NCBI GenBank assembly: GCA_963521185.1
Contig: CAUQTV010000001.1
Location: 829,641 to 893,640, forward strand
DNA from: Enterobacter_D sp963521185
Lineage (GTDB): Bacteria > Pseudomonadota > Gammaproteobacteria > Enterobacterales > Enterobacteriaceae
DNA length: 64,000 nucleotides
Direction: 5' to 3'
The notes beneath the pieces are model-generated. The model made no database searches and was not told where the DNA came from. It was given only the letters and a program-made list of their open reading frames with translations. Positions 34,813 to 43,039 of this stretch are shown here, one piece after another. Position numbers and translations under genes: made by a program. Position 1 is the first letter of the stretch. Every line of letters starts with the position of its first letter.

Positions 34813-35742
34813 TTAGCGGGTGTATAACGGCTCACCTTTTGGTTCGGCATAACCGTAGTCGCGCAACACTTTCTGACCTTCGGCGCTTTGCATAAACTGA
34901 ATGAATTTTTTCCCCTGATCGACGCCGTTCGGGGCATTTTTCAGTACTGCTGCGTAAAACACCATCGGCTGAGTGTGCAGCACCTGATCGTGGCCGTTGC
35001 TGTCTTTAATGGTGAAACTGACGGTGTCATACCACTGTTTCGCCATCGCCGGGTTGCTGAGGTTGATTTCATCCGGCAGCGCCACAAACGGCAAATGGGC
35101 CGATCGCACTTCGCTTTCGTAGCCTGCGGCCGCATCGATCTGGCCGCTCTCAAGACGCGTCAACAATCCGCCTTCCTGATGCGTTTGCTGTGGGTTTTGC
35201 AGATCGCCGAGGATTTTCATGGCGATGCCCGGCTGGTGATAGTATTTTTCCGCCAGCAGCAGCGTAAAGACAATGTTTTGCCCTTTCGGATCGACGTACG
35301 GATCGGTTCGCCCGAACTGGATGTCTTTTTGCGCCAGCAGTTTGAGCCAGGAGGCGTCGTTTTTCTTACTCGCCTCAGCAAACTGTTCGCCGTATTTACC
35401 CTTCGGATTATAGGCCACCACCATGCTGGTGCTGGCAACCGGCACCGCGTCGTCAATCAGCCCGGCGTCTTTGAGGATCTGCATCGGGCCAGGATTGATA
35501 GAGACAAACACATCGGCGGTCAGCTTTTTACTCGCCAGCAGACGCGCCATACCGTAAGCACCCTGGCCCTGCCCCTGATAGTCGCCGTTTTCGGCTTTGG
35601 CAAACAGCGGGCCTAACCCCTGATCCATCACTTTACCCATCGATCCGGCGTAGGTGACGCGAACGTCTTTTGCCAGAACCGGCGCGGTACTGAGCAGCGC
35701 CACAACCACTGCCACCCCACATCTTGCGTTAAAACCCTGCAT
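34813..35742 (-). CDS. Periplasmic molybdate/tungstate-type substrate-binding protein
   Basis: 309 residues with a cleavable signal peptide (ending PVLA, about residue 24) and a type II periplasmic-binding fold. The opening VRVTYAGSMGKVMDQGLGPLF is typical of WtpA/ModA-like oxyanion binders, with the Gly-Ser anion loop in AGSMG. A ModE-like operator lies 10 bp before the ATG, which supports molybdate. Transcribed in the same direction as nifBQ, 103 bp after nifQ. The frequent annotation of such proteins as thiamine- or iron-binding is less likely because of the operator. Confidence 0.78.
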   Translation of the reverse strand: MQGFNARCGVAVVVALLSTAPVLAKDVRVTYAGSMGKVMDQGLGPLFAKAENGDYQGQGQGAYGMARLLASKKLTADVFVSINPGPMQILKDAGLIDDAVPVASTSMVVAYNPKGKYGEQFAEASKKNDASWLKLLAQKDIQFGRTDPYVDPKGQNIVFTLLLAEKYYHQPGIAMKILGDLQNPQQTHQEGGLLTRLESGQIDAAAGYESEVRSAHLPFVALPDEINLSNPAMAKQWYDTVSFTIKDSNGHDQVLHTQPMVFYAAVLKNAPNGVDQGKKFIQFMQSAEGQKVLRDYGYAEPKGEPLYTR

Positions 35743-35751
35743 CGTATGATC

Positions 35752-35777
35752 TCGTTATGTATTAATTTGCATAACGA
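35752..35777. promoter_or_regulatory. ModE-type molybdate operator
   Basis: Inverted repeat TCGTTATG-N10-CATAACGA. In core form CGTTAT-N12-ATAACG it has the same half-sites and 12-bp spacing that I recall for the ModE site of the E. coli modA promoter. Immediately before the binding-protein gene, so repression by Mo-ModE is expected. Confidence 0.75.
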
Positions 35778-35845
35778 TTATCCGGCGCGGGGAGCAGCAG
35801 AACAACGAAAAGGGACCGCTCGTTGACGGTTTGTTGATGTAGGCA

Positions 35846-36355
35846 TCAGTCGGACGCGAAGCAGATCGCTTTTTCACAGCATTCGTCGCAACTGGGGGAC
35901 AGGCAGACAATTTCCCCTTCGTTTTGCAGACAGCGCTGGCGATAAAAGAATTTTTTCCAGCGCATGTTTTGCTGATTTAGCGTAACCAGTTGAGGAAAAC
36001 AGGTGCTCATCAGCTCGCGCAGTTCAGCACGAGAGGCCAGCCCCAGGTCTTGCCAGAGGTGGTTAAACGCCAGCGACGTTGAGGCGATAACACGGTGCAC
36101 AGGCGCAGCGTCTTCGACCATGTAAATCGCCAGCCAGTCAGCAAGTTGCTCCTGCTCTGCGCGCCGTGCAGCGTTAAGTTCCGACATCAAGTGCAGGCGC
36201 AGCGCCGTGTCCGGGCTGGGGAGCCGACAGGGGCGAGCGCAACGAATTTGCATTGACTGCCAGTCGCTTGCGGACAGCCCGCACTGCCAGGCATAACAGC
36301 CGCTGCCCGCTTCATACAGCGTGATGATACGGTACATCCAGTCATGTGGCCCCAT
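35846..36355 (-). CDS. nifQ: NifQ, molybdenum donor for FeMo-co synthesis
   Basis: 169 residues. Carries a [Mo-Fe-S] cluster and hands molybdenum to the NifEN scaffold. The C-terminal signature CX4CX2CX5C is complete (CLSPSCDECCEKAICFASD). The start overlaps the nifB stop (TAATG), so translation is coupled. At low Mo, nifQ mutants of Klebsiella need extra molybdate, which makes the adjacent Mo-type transporter genes notable. Confidence 0.96.
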   Translation of the reverse strand: MGPHDWMYRIITLYEAGSGCYAWQCGLSASDWQSMQIRCARPCRLPSPDTALRLHLMSELNAARRAEQEQLADWLAIYMVEDAAPVHRVIASTSLAFNHLWQDLGLASRAELRELMSTCFPQLVTLNQQNMRWKKFFYRQRCLQNEGEIVCLSPSCDECCEKAICFASD

Positions 36356-37761
36356 TACGCCACCCCTCGTTCGCTAGCATTATCTGACCATGTCTGGCGG
36401 TGCACCTCCCACCAGCGGCAGAGCGCGTCAGGGATCTTTTCCCAGGCGGCATCCACGCAGGGCGTTATGCCTCGGGCTTCAAGCTGTTGCCACGGCGCAA
36501 AACCGATGCGGGCACAAAACACGGCCTTCACGTCCGCCAGAAGTTCCATAATGGCCGTCATACGCGCCGCGTTATCCTCAGGCTCGCATGTCGTGTCGCC
36601 ACGGCAATATTTTGGCGTAAAGCGTTCATTGACCAGCACGACGCCTGCCGCGGACAGGCTGTAAATGTAAAAGCGATCTGCGTGACCAAAATGGCAGTCA
36701 ATGACCTCGTTGCTGCGGGAAGCGACGGCCACCAGGCAGGCGTCCGGCTCGTCAGACTCGCCTTTTGTCGCAATGCTGGCGTGCAGCTGTGCACGACGGA
36801 ACATCACCGGCTGCCACGGCGGCGCAGGTGTGGTAACAGCTGTTAACGGAAATTGCTGGCTGCGATCTTCACCCAACATGCCGATGGCGTCGGCACGGCA
36901 CTGCTGGCAATGGGTCATCTGCGGCATCAGTTCGCCACAACGCTGACGCACTGCCATTACCTGCTCGCTGTCCGGCTCCGGCTGCCCACTGAGTCCAAAT
37001 ACCGTACCGTGTTCAGGGCGGGAAATCAGCGGCATGATGTTATGGATAAACGCGCCTGCCTCGCGCATCCTGCGGCTAACGTCGGGTAGTGCTGTGTCGT
37101 TGATACCAGGGATCAGCACCGAATTGATTTTCACCAACACGCCCTGTTCCGTCAGGCGCGCGATGCCCTCCAACTGGCGTGCGATGAGTATTTGTCCAGC
37201 GTCCCGATCGTGATAACGTTCACCATCGAGCCAGATCCACGCGTAAATCTTCGCGGCAATATCCGCATCAAGGGTGTTGACCGTAACGGTCACGTGATCA
37301 ACGCCAACATCAATCAGTCGCGCGGCGGCGTCCGGTAGCATCAGGCCATTGGTTGACAGGCACAGCTTCACATCCGGGAGTTGTTCGCGCAGCAGTTCCA
37401 GGGTCTGAAACGTGCGGCCCATGTTGGCCAGCGGATCGCCAGGACCGGCAATCCCCACCACCGAAAGCTGCGGGATTGCCGCGGCGACCATCCGCGCTTT
37501 CGCCACCGCCTGCGCAGGCGTAAGCAGTGATGATGAAACACCTGGCCGCGACTCATTACTGCAGTCGAATTTACGGTTGCAGTAGTTACACTGCAAATTA
37601 CACGCCGGGGCAACGGGCAAATGCATCCGCGCATAGCGATGGTGTCCGCTCTGAGAATAGCAAGGATGATGAGCCGCCCTGCTGGCGACAGAGGCAGTAA
37701 AATGCTCGGTTTGCATTGCGCCACAGCGCGTATTGCCTGTTGAGGAAGAACAGGAAGCCAT
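36355..37761 (-). CDS. nifB: NifB, radical-SAM FeMo-co core (NifB-co) synthase
   Basis: 468 residues, as in Klebsiella. N-terminal radical-SAM domain with the CX3CX2C cluster motif (CNLQCNYCNRKFDC) fuses two [4Fe-4S] units and inserts carbide from SAM to give NifB-co. The C-terminal third is a NifX/NafY-like domain (VIDCHFGHADRFYIYSLS) that binds the product. Has its own sigma-54 promoter and is followed by nifQ. Confidence 0.98.
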   Translation of the reverse strand: MASCSSSTGNTRCGAMQTEHFTASVASRAAHHPCYSQSGHHRYARMHLPVAPACNLQCNYCNRKFDCSNESRPGVSSSLLTPAQAVAKARMVAAAIPQLSVVGIAGPGDPLANMGRTFQTLELLREQLPDVKLCLSTNGLMLPDAAARLIDVGVDHVTVTVNTLDADIAAKIYAWIWLDGERYHDRDAGQILIARQLEGIARLTEQGVLVKINSVLIPGINDTALPDVSRRMREAGAFIHNIMPLISRPEHGTVFGLSGQPEPDSEQVMAVRQRCGELMPQMTHCQQCRADAIGMLGEDRSQQFPLTAVTTPAPPWQPVMFRRAQLHASIATKGESDEPDACLVAVASRSNEVIDCHFGHADRFYIYSLSAAGVVLVNERFTPKYCRGDTTCEPEDNAARMTAIMELLADVKAVFCARIGFAPWQQLEARGITPCVDAAWEKIPDALCRWWEVHRQTWSDNASERGVA

Positions 37762-37799
37762 AATAGGGGTAGCCTTAACTGAGGATCATGTACTCTTGT

Positions 37800-37815
37800 T
37801 GCAAAACGCATACCG
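37800..37815 (-). promoter_or_regulatory. Sigma-54 promoter of nifBQ
   Basis: On the minus strand CGGTATGCGTTTTGCA has GG-N10-GC spacing and a good -12 element. No exact TGT-N10-ACA is present upstream. Two overlapping near-sites around 37864-37882 (TGT-N10-ACG and TGT-N10-GCA, one mismatch each) are the only NifA candidates. Confidence 0.75.
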
Positions 37816-37921
37816 AAAGTAAATCATTGATAATAGAGGATTTTAATTATTTCCCGTCGGTGATGTTGTCGGGATTACGGCATGAAACTGACAAAGTGTC
37901 GCACGCCGCAATCGAAGGGAA

Positions 37922-39481
37922 TCAAATCCTGGGGAGCGTGATATCCATGGTCTGAATGCGATACGCGACCTGCCGGGGCGTCATGCCCAGCAAACGTGCC
38001 GCACGCGCCTGCACCCAACCGGCTTTTTCCAGTGCGGCGATCAAACGCTGGCGTTCATCAAGATGTTGATCGCGCCAGTCCTCTTCCTGGCGGATGACCT
38101 GCGTGGGGGGTTTGGCCGCTCCCTCGCAATGATTAAAGATAATCAGATCCCGGTCGATTAAGCCGTTTTCCGACATCACCGCTGAACGTTCCAGACAGTT
38201 TTCCAGTTCACGCACATTCCCCGGCCAGCTATAGCCCAGTAGCAAACGCACCGCGCCGTCGCTGATGCGCAGTGTTCGGCCCTGCTGCTGACCAATTTTG
38301 CGCACCAGAAAATGCGCCAGCTCAGCGATATCCTCCTGACGTTCACGCAGCGGAGGGAGTGAAACAGGCATAACGTTCAGGCGATAATAGAGATCTTCAC
38401 GGAAGTGACCCAGCCGCACTTCATCCTCCAGATTACGGTTGGTAGCGGCAATGATACGAACGTTGACACGTAAGGTCTCATCCCCGCCCACACGCTCCAT
38501 CTCGCCCTCCTGTAAAATGCGCAGCAGTTTTGCCTGAAACGAGGCGCTGCTTTCGCCAATTTCATCGAGAAACAGCGTGCCGCCATCCGCCAGTTCAAAG
38601 CGCCCTTTTCGTTGGCGTACTGCCCCGGTAAACGCCCCCTTTTCATGGCCGAAGAGTTCACTTTCGAGCAGATTATCCGGTAGCGCCGCGCAGTTGAACT
38701 TTACAAAGGCAGCCGCCGCACGTGGTGAGTTGTGGTGGATCGCATTGGCAATAAGCTCTTTACCGGTGCCACTCTCGCCACGTACCAGCACGGTAGTGTC
38801 CCAGCGTGAAACCTGGCGTATGACCTCAAGCGTCTGGCGCATAGCCGGGCTTTTACCGACCATATTCTCAAAACCAAACGGACGCGGCGCAGGACAAACC
38901 GGCTGGCGCGATGTAAGTGGCGATGACATGACCGGCGGTGTCATCAACCGCACGGTTTGTGCCAGCAGATTGGCAACCGTCTCCAGAAAACGGGTACACG
39001 ACGGGAGCTTTTCTTCAAACCGCACCATCGGCTGTGCCGCCAGTACACCTATCGGGGTTGGGCCAGGCCCACACAGCGGTACCGCGATAAACGGCAGGTT
39101 GTAGTCGTAGATGCCCAGGCGATCAAGAAACCGCTGATCGTCCGCAACTCTCGGCAACACCACTGATTGCCCCTGAGACAGCACCGCGCCCACCAGCCCT
39201 TCGCCGGATCGATAGCGGATCTGCGAGCCGCGGGGGATCATCTGCTGGTCGGCTTCGTGCAACGCTTCGATGGTCAAAATGCCCTGTTTGTCGTCATACA
39301 AACAGATCATGCCGTGTTGCATAAAGGCGTCGTTATGCAGCACGCATAATACACTTTGCAGCGTCTGGCTGATGTCCGTGGCGCGATTCAGCACCACGCT
39401 AATACGCTGCATAGCGGTGAATTGCTGTGAAAGATCGAAACGCCAGACGGTGGTGCCCGCGTCGGGGAAATGCGTGGTCAT
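37922..39481 (-). CDS. nifA: NifA, sigma-54-dependent activator of nif genes
   Basis: 519 residues. GAF domain at about 20-190, AAA+ domain at about 205-440 with Walker A GESGTGKE and the sigma-54-contacting GAFTGA loop, and a C-terminal Fis-type HTH (ARAARLLGMTPRQVAYRI) that reads TGT-N10-ACA sites. The inter-domain cysteine motif of oxygen-sensitive rhizobial NifA is absent, so oxygen and ammonium control passes through NifL. Start overlaps the nifL stop (ATGA), which couples the two proteins. Confidence 0.98.
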   Translation of the reverse strand: MTTHFPDAGTTVWRFDLSQQFTAMQRISVVLNRATDISQTLQSVLCVLHNDAFMQHGMICLYDDKQGILTIEALHEADQQMIPRGSQIRYRSGEGLVGAVLSQGQSVVLPRVADDQRFLDRLGIYDYNLPFIAVPLCGPGPTPIGVLAAQPMVRFEEKLPSCTRFLETVANLLAQTVRLMTPPVMSSPLTSRQPVCPAPRPFGFENMVGKSPAMRQTLEVIRQVSRWDTTVLVRGESGTGKELIANAIHHNSPRAAAAFVKFNCAALPDNLLESELFGHEKGAFTGAVRQRKGRFELADGGTLFLDEIGESSASFQAKLLRILQEGEMERVGGDETLRVNVRIIAATNRNLEDEVRLGHFREDLYYRLNVMPVSLPPLRERQEDIAELAHFLVRKIGQQQGRTLRISDGAVRLLLGYSWPGNVRELENCLERSAVMSENGLIDRDLIIFNHCEGAAKPPTQVIRQEEDWRDQHLDERQRLIAALEKAGWVQARAARLLGMTPRQVAYRIQTMDITLPRI

Positions 39482-40965
39482 CGTGAGCCTCCGGTCAGTT
39501 CGTAAAAGAGCGGTAAACGTAGCGTCAGGCAGGTCCCGCCGCCAGGACGCGCGTGTAAATCGATAGCGCCGCGGTGGTGTGCCACCAGCGTCTGGATCAA
39601 CCGGATTTCCATGCCTTTGCCAGGCACGTTTAAGGCATCTGGCGAGGCGGTATATCGCACCTGTGCCAACGGCACATTGTCGTCAAAATAAAAGCAGATC
39701 CAGCCCTGCTCTTCACGCGCAAATAGATGGACCCTGAGTTGAAAGGCCGGAATATCGGCGGCAAGCGTCAGCGTGCGGTCCAGCCACAGGCTCAGGCACG
39801 CCAGCAGTTGCGTGCGCTGCCCAAAGCCAACGAGATGTGGGGAATCAAGGTCGATATTTAACCCTTCAGGCAGCGTAAAGCGGTGCTGATAAAGGGCGCG
39901 TATGTCGTCGAGCAGCGGCTGCAAAAGCCAGATGGTCGGGGTTTCAAACTCCAGCGACGGACGACAGCGTTGCAGCCGCGCAAGTGCCTCTTCGCCTTCG
40001 CGCCAGGCGGCCTCAAGCGCAATATTGCTACGATCAGCCCCCTTCAGACGGCGGGCAGCCGCCAGCATGTTTAGCGGGCAACTCAGTTGGATCAGCGCAG
40101 CATCGAGGGATTCACGAATGGCGGCCAACAGCTTTCCGGTGGTGATTTGTTGTTTAAGCTGTTCAAGACGGCCCTGCTGCTGTTGATGCTGCTGTTGGGT
40201 ACAATCATTGATCACCACCAGCGTTCGCGGCAGCGCAGAGTCGGTAAAATAGCGGCTCGCCTCCTCGCTCACGCCCGGCAGCGCCCAGCTGTTGACCGAC
40301 AGCCAGTGCACCTTGCCACGCATCGCCACCGGCATTGACTGACCTTCATTGAAACGGGTTTTCTGCGCCGGATAATCCAGCAGCGTTAACAGTTCTCGCC
40401 CGCCACAGTCGGCACATAACGTTTTGTACGCAAGGTTATCCATCACAATCTGATCGTCTTCATCAACCACGACCACCGCCGCCGGAATGTTATTGAGCAC
40501 CGCCACCATCAGGGTCATGTGGTTACGCAGCCGTTGCTCCAGCGCATAGTTGTCACTGATATCACGGTGCATCGCCATATAATGTTCCACCTCACCCCGG
40601 TGGTTAATGATCGGCGTAATGTCGATATCCGCCAGATAGAGGCTACCGTTGTGGCGACAGTTAATCAGTTGACCGTGCCATGCATGTCCCTGTAACAATG
40701 TTTGCCACATCTCCTTGTAGACTGACGTGGGCGTCTGTTGACTGGCAAGCATGCGCGGGTTTTGCTGTAGCAGTTGTGTCAGTGGATAGCCTGTTTGTCG
40801 ACAAAATGCGGGATTGGCATACACAATGCGGGCATCGGTATCAGTTAACGTAATGGCGACGGGTGCCTGCTCGACCAGCGTAAAAAATAGCGAAGAGTGC
40901 TGTCGTGTCAGTGCCCCGGCCAACTCGCCGGGTGCGACGAAATCCGTCATCAGGTTGATGGTCAT
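39478..40965 (-). CDS. nifL: NifL, redox- and nitrogen-sensing anti-activator of NifA
   Basis: 495 residues, the Klebsiella length. PAS1 (about 20-140, CRQTGYPLTQLLQQNPRML; FAD-type redox sensor), PAS2 (about 150-280), then a histidine-kinase-like central helix and a GHKL-like domain (GFGQRTQLLACLSLWLDRTL) that binds ADP but does not phosphorylate. Binds and blocks NifA under oxygen or fixed nitrogen. ATG 40965 has AGGAG upstream and matches the family N-terminus; an earlier in-frame start is inside the leader. Confidence 0.97.
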   Translation of the reverse strand: MTINLMTDFVAPGELAGALTRQHSSLFFTLVEQAPVAITLTDTDARIVYANPAFCRQTGYPLTQLLQQNPRMLASQQTPTSVYKEMWQTLLQGHAWHGQLINCRHNGSLYLADIDITPIINHRGEVEHYMAMHRDISDNYALEQRLRNHMTLMVAVLNNIPAAVVVVDEDDQIVMDNLAYKTLCADCGGRELLTLLDYPAQKTRFNEGQSMPVAMRGKVHWLSVNSWALPGVSEEASRYFTDSALPRTLVVINDCTQQQHQQQQGRLEQLKQQITTGKLLAAIRESLDAALIQLSCPLNMLAAARRLKGADRSNIALEAAWREGEEALARLQRCRPSLEFETPTIWLLQPLLDDIRALYQHRFTLPEGLNIDLDSPHLVGFGQRTQLLACLSLWLDRTLTLAADIPAFQLRVHLFAREEQGWICFYFDDNVPLAQVRYTASPDALNVPGKGMEIRLIQTLVAHHRGAIDLHARPGGGTCLTLRLPLFYELTGGSR

Positions 40966-40993
40966 GGCGTGCTCCTGCCTGTCGGTGATGCAG

Positions 40994-41009
40994 TGTCGGA
41001 TCCGCGACA
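40994..41009. promoter_or_regulatory. NifA upstream activator site, probably for nifF
   Basis: Exact TGT-N10-ACA. It lies 260-275 bp before the predicted nifF transcription start and inside the nifL leader. Confidence 0.75.
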
Positions 41010-41062
41010 AATTGTGCGCTGTCCCGACATCTTCCGGCGACATTACCGGCCAATGATAACCA

Positions 41063-41078
41063 TGCAAAGATTGCGCCT
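41063..41078 (-). promoter_or_regulatory. Sigma-54 promoter of nifLA
   Basis: On the minus strand AGGCGCAATCTTTGCA, GG-N10-GC spacing, resembling the Klebsiella nifL promoter. Predicted start near 41052, giving an 86-nt leader. Confidence 0.82.
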
Positions 41079-41195
41079 TTTGCTTTTCGCCGATATCAAA
41101 GTTTGATCACACAGGGTACTTCTGGCGTTTTCAGCGCCCGTCGCCCGGTACTGGCAAATTTTGCGCGTATCACCTGCACAAAAACAGGTCAATAA

Positions 41196-41212
41196 AACGC
41201 CAGTTTGGTGCA
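41196..41212. promoter_or_regulatory. Possible NtrC site upstream of nifLA
   Basis: 17 bp ending in a perfect TGGTGCA half-site; the other half is degenerate (AACGCC). About 145-160 bp upstream of the predicted nifL start, the expected position for NtrC enhancers. Confidence 0.5.
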
Positions 41213-41242
41213 CAACTGCCGGTGAAAATACCAGCCATAAAC

Positions 41243-41258
41243 TGGCATAACCTTCGCA
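41243..41258 (+). promoter_or_regulatory. Sigma-54 promoter of nifF
   Basis: TGGCATAACCTTCGCA, with GG-N10-GC spacing. Predicted start near 41269. Confidence 0.85.
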
Positions 41259-41320
41259 ATACTCCGGATGTAAGCCGACATTCCGCGGCGATAATTTTTC
41301 CCTTCTGGCAGGAGTACATC

Positions 41321-41851
41321 ATGGCTAACATCGGTATTTTTTTTGGCACCGACACCGGTAAAACGCGCAAAATTGCCAAACTGATCCATAGCAAACTGGG
41401 TGATATGGCAGATTCACCCGTCAACATTAACCGTACCTCCCTTGAGACGTTTCTCTCTTATCCGGTGCTGGTGTTGGGTACACCGACACTCGGTGATGGG
41501 CAGCTTCCGGGCATTGATGCCGGCTGTGAAGAAGCGTCCTGGCATGAATTTATGGCGACGCTGAGCGATGCGGATCTGGAGGGAAAAATTGTGGCCCTGT
41601 TTGGTTTGGGCGATCAGGTGGGTTATCCCGATAATTTCGCCAGTGCCTTGCGTCCACTGCATGACACGCTGGTGAAGCGCGGGGCGACGGTGGTCGGTAA
41701 ATGGTCAACCCAGGGCTATGAATTTGCGGCGTCAGCGGCACGTGACGCGGAGACCTTTGTCGGCCTGGTGCTGGATCAGGACAACCAGTATGACCTGACC
41801 GAAGAACGCGTGGAACAGTGGCTCGCCGACATCAAACCTGCCTTCGTATAA
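41321..41851 (+). CDS. nifF: NifF, flavodoxin electron donor to nitrogenase
   Basis: 176 residues. FMN-binding long-chain flavodoxin: phosphate loop GIFFGTDTGKTRKIAK and isoalloxazine-binding loops around VLGTPTLGDGQLPG and FGLGDQVGYPDNF. Takes electrons from NifJ (pyruvate oxidation) and reduces NifH. ATG 41321 has GGAG upstream; the frame extends further 5' without support. Convergent with nifM, with a terminator between. Confidence 0.97.
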   Translation: MANIGIFFGTDTGKTRKIAKLIHSKLGDMADSPVNINRTSLETFLSYPVLVLGTPTLGDGQLPGIDAGCEEASWHEFMATLSDADLEGKIVALFGLGDQVGYPDNFASALRPLHDTLVKRGATVVGKWSTQGYEFAASAARDAETFVGLVLDQDNQYDLTEERVEQWLADIKPAFV

Positions 41852-41868
41852 GAAAACAGTGTCAGGAT

Positions 41869-41890
41869 CGCCCGGCGTCAAGGCCGGGCG
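41869..41890. terminator. Bidirectional hairpin between nifF and nifM
   Basis: Perfect 8-bp GC stem CGCCCGGC (41869-41876) / GCCGGGCG (41883-41890) with a 6-nt loop, between convergent stops. No T run on the plus side. Confidence 0.7.
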
Positions 41891-41895
41891 AAACG

Positions 41896-42342
41896 TTACT
41901 GGTGCGAATGTCGGTGCAGTAAATACGCGCGCGCTTTTCCCAGCGCGTCAGCTTCGGGCATGGGTTCCGGGGAGCGAATAGCTTCACACCACAACAGGTG
42001 CCAACCGAGTTCGGTTTCAATGGGTGCGCTCAGTTGACCTGCGTTCAATGCAAACAGCGCGGCATCCAGCGCCGGGTACAATAAACCGCGACTCACCCAG
42101 CCCAGACGCCCATTTTCCAGTGCGCTGGGGCAGTGAGAATGGCGCAGCGCCAGTCCGGGGAAAGTGGCAGGTGACACTAGTAGTTGTTGATGAAGGTCGC
42201 TGATAGCATTGAATATCTCTTCACGGTCATCGTCGAACGTCAGCAAAATATGGTGCGTCAGTCGCTGCTCAGGGCGTATAAAAAGCGACTGATGTGCCAG
42301 GTACCACTCCCGCACTGCGTGCATCTCGTCGTCGGCGGTCAC
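41896..42342 (-). CDS. nifM: NifM, shortened: parvulin-like core only
   Basis: Needed in Klebsiella for NifH to become stable and active; it is a parvulin-type peptidyl-prolyl isomerase. The Klebsiella protein is about 266 residues as I recall; this frame is 148. It begins at the equivalent of the end of the N-terminal helical domain (VREWYLAHQSLFIRPEQRLT), keeps the isomerase core (RHSHCPSALENGRLGWVSRG, ETELGWHLLWCEAIR) and ends about 20 residues before the usual C-terminus. The start is GTG overlapping the nifZ stop (GTGA). No frameshifted remainder is visible on either side, so the ends look deleted rather than mutated. Confidence 0.85.
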   Translation of the reverse strand: MTADDEMHAVREWYLAHQSLFIRPEQRLTHHILLTFDDDREEIFNAISDLHQQLLVSPATFPGLALRHSHCPSALENGRLGWVSRGLLYPALDAALFALNAGQLSAPIETELGWHLLWCEAIRSPEPMPEADALGKARAYLLHRHSHQ

Positions 42343-42782
42343 GGATTTTCCTCCAGCAGGTGCAGCGCAATAGCAGGCACAAGGAACCAGCGATCGCCCA
42401 CCCGAACAGTGTAATCGTCGCCTTTAACACCCTGCCCGGTTGCCTGGATCCTTCCCTGCTGGCCCGGCGTCACCACCACGTTGCCACCGATGGCTAACGC
42501 GCGGGTTAGCAAAATGGTGTCACCGTACTGAAATTGCCCTGCGGCCCAGGACTGCGCAGCGGGGATTAACTCCTGCTCGCGGCAACCAATAATCTGGTCG
42601 CCGTCAAGAAAGTGAATCTGGTAAATTAGCTGATCCTGTAAGAAAACGCCCCATTCGCGCACATAACCCACGCTGCCGCGCCTGACCAGTAAATCCCCGC
42701 GCTGACGGCCTGCGACCGTGCCGTCGTTGCGAATGCTGCGGACCACGCGCACCTCGTCGCCAAATGAAAATCGGGGTCTCAT
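42339..42782 (-). CDS. nifZ: NifZ, MoFe-protein maturation factor
   Basis: 147 residues, normal family length. Helps form the second P-cluster of NifDK. The family pattern is FGDEVRVVRSIRNDGTVAG, GSVGYVREWGVFLQDQLIYQ and CREQELIPA; the latter part repeats the beta-rich domain. Overlaps nifW at its start and nifM at its end by four bases each, so the tail of the operon is translationally coupled. Confidence 0.95.
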   Translation of the reverse strand: MRPRFSFGDEVRVVRSIRNDGTVAGRQRGDLLVRRGSVGYVREWGVFLQDQLIYQIHFLDGDQIIGCREQELIPAAQSWAAGQFQYGDTILLTRALAIGGNVVVTPGQQGRIQATGQGVKGDDYTVRVGDRWFLVPAIALHLLEENP

Positions 42783-43036
42783 GTCAGGTCTCCGTCAATC
42801 AACTGCCGGTAACTTTCGCTTAATAACCGACGCGCCAGCGCCCAGTCGTCCCGTTCGCTGAGGTCGAGCTGATTTCGCAGCGGCACCGCATCCTGCAGAC
42901 GACGGTGAAAATCGCTTAACACTAACAGCCTTCGGCGTTGCAGCGCGTCGGTGTCATAGTCAACGGCAAAGAAGTCGAAAAAGGCGGTTGCGCCGTCCAG
43001 TGCGTTCACGCCGGGTATTTGATAAAACCACTGCAT
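42779..43036 (-). CDS. nifW: NifW, nitrogenase-stabilising protein
   Basis: 85 residues. Protects or assists the MoFe protein, possibly with NifZ. Family pattern: FFDFFAVDYDTDALQRRRL. Three bases after nifV and overlapping nifZ. Confidence 0.94.
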   Translation of the reverse strand: MQWFYQIPGVNALDGATAFFDFFAVDYDTDALQRRRLLVLSDFHRRLQDAVPLRNQLDLSERDDWALARRLLSESYRQLIDGDLT

Positions 43037-43039
43037 GGC

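Noticed and set aside
37864..37882. NifA site for nifB
   Set aside because: Only two overlapping near-matches with one mismatch each; not listed as a site.
42339..42782. nifZ as a fusion with the missing part of nifM
   Set aside because: nifZ has normal length and its C-terminus shows no NifM N-terminal sequence; the two frames only overlap by four bases.
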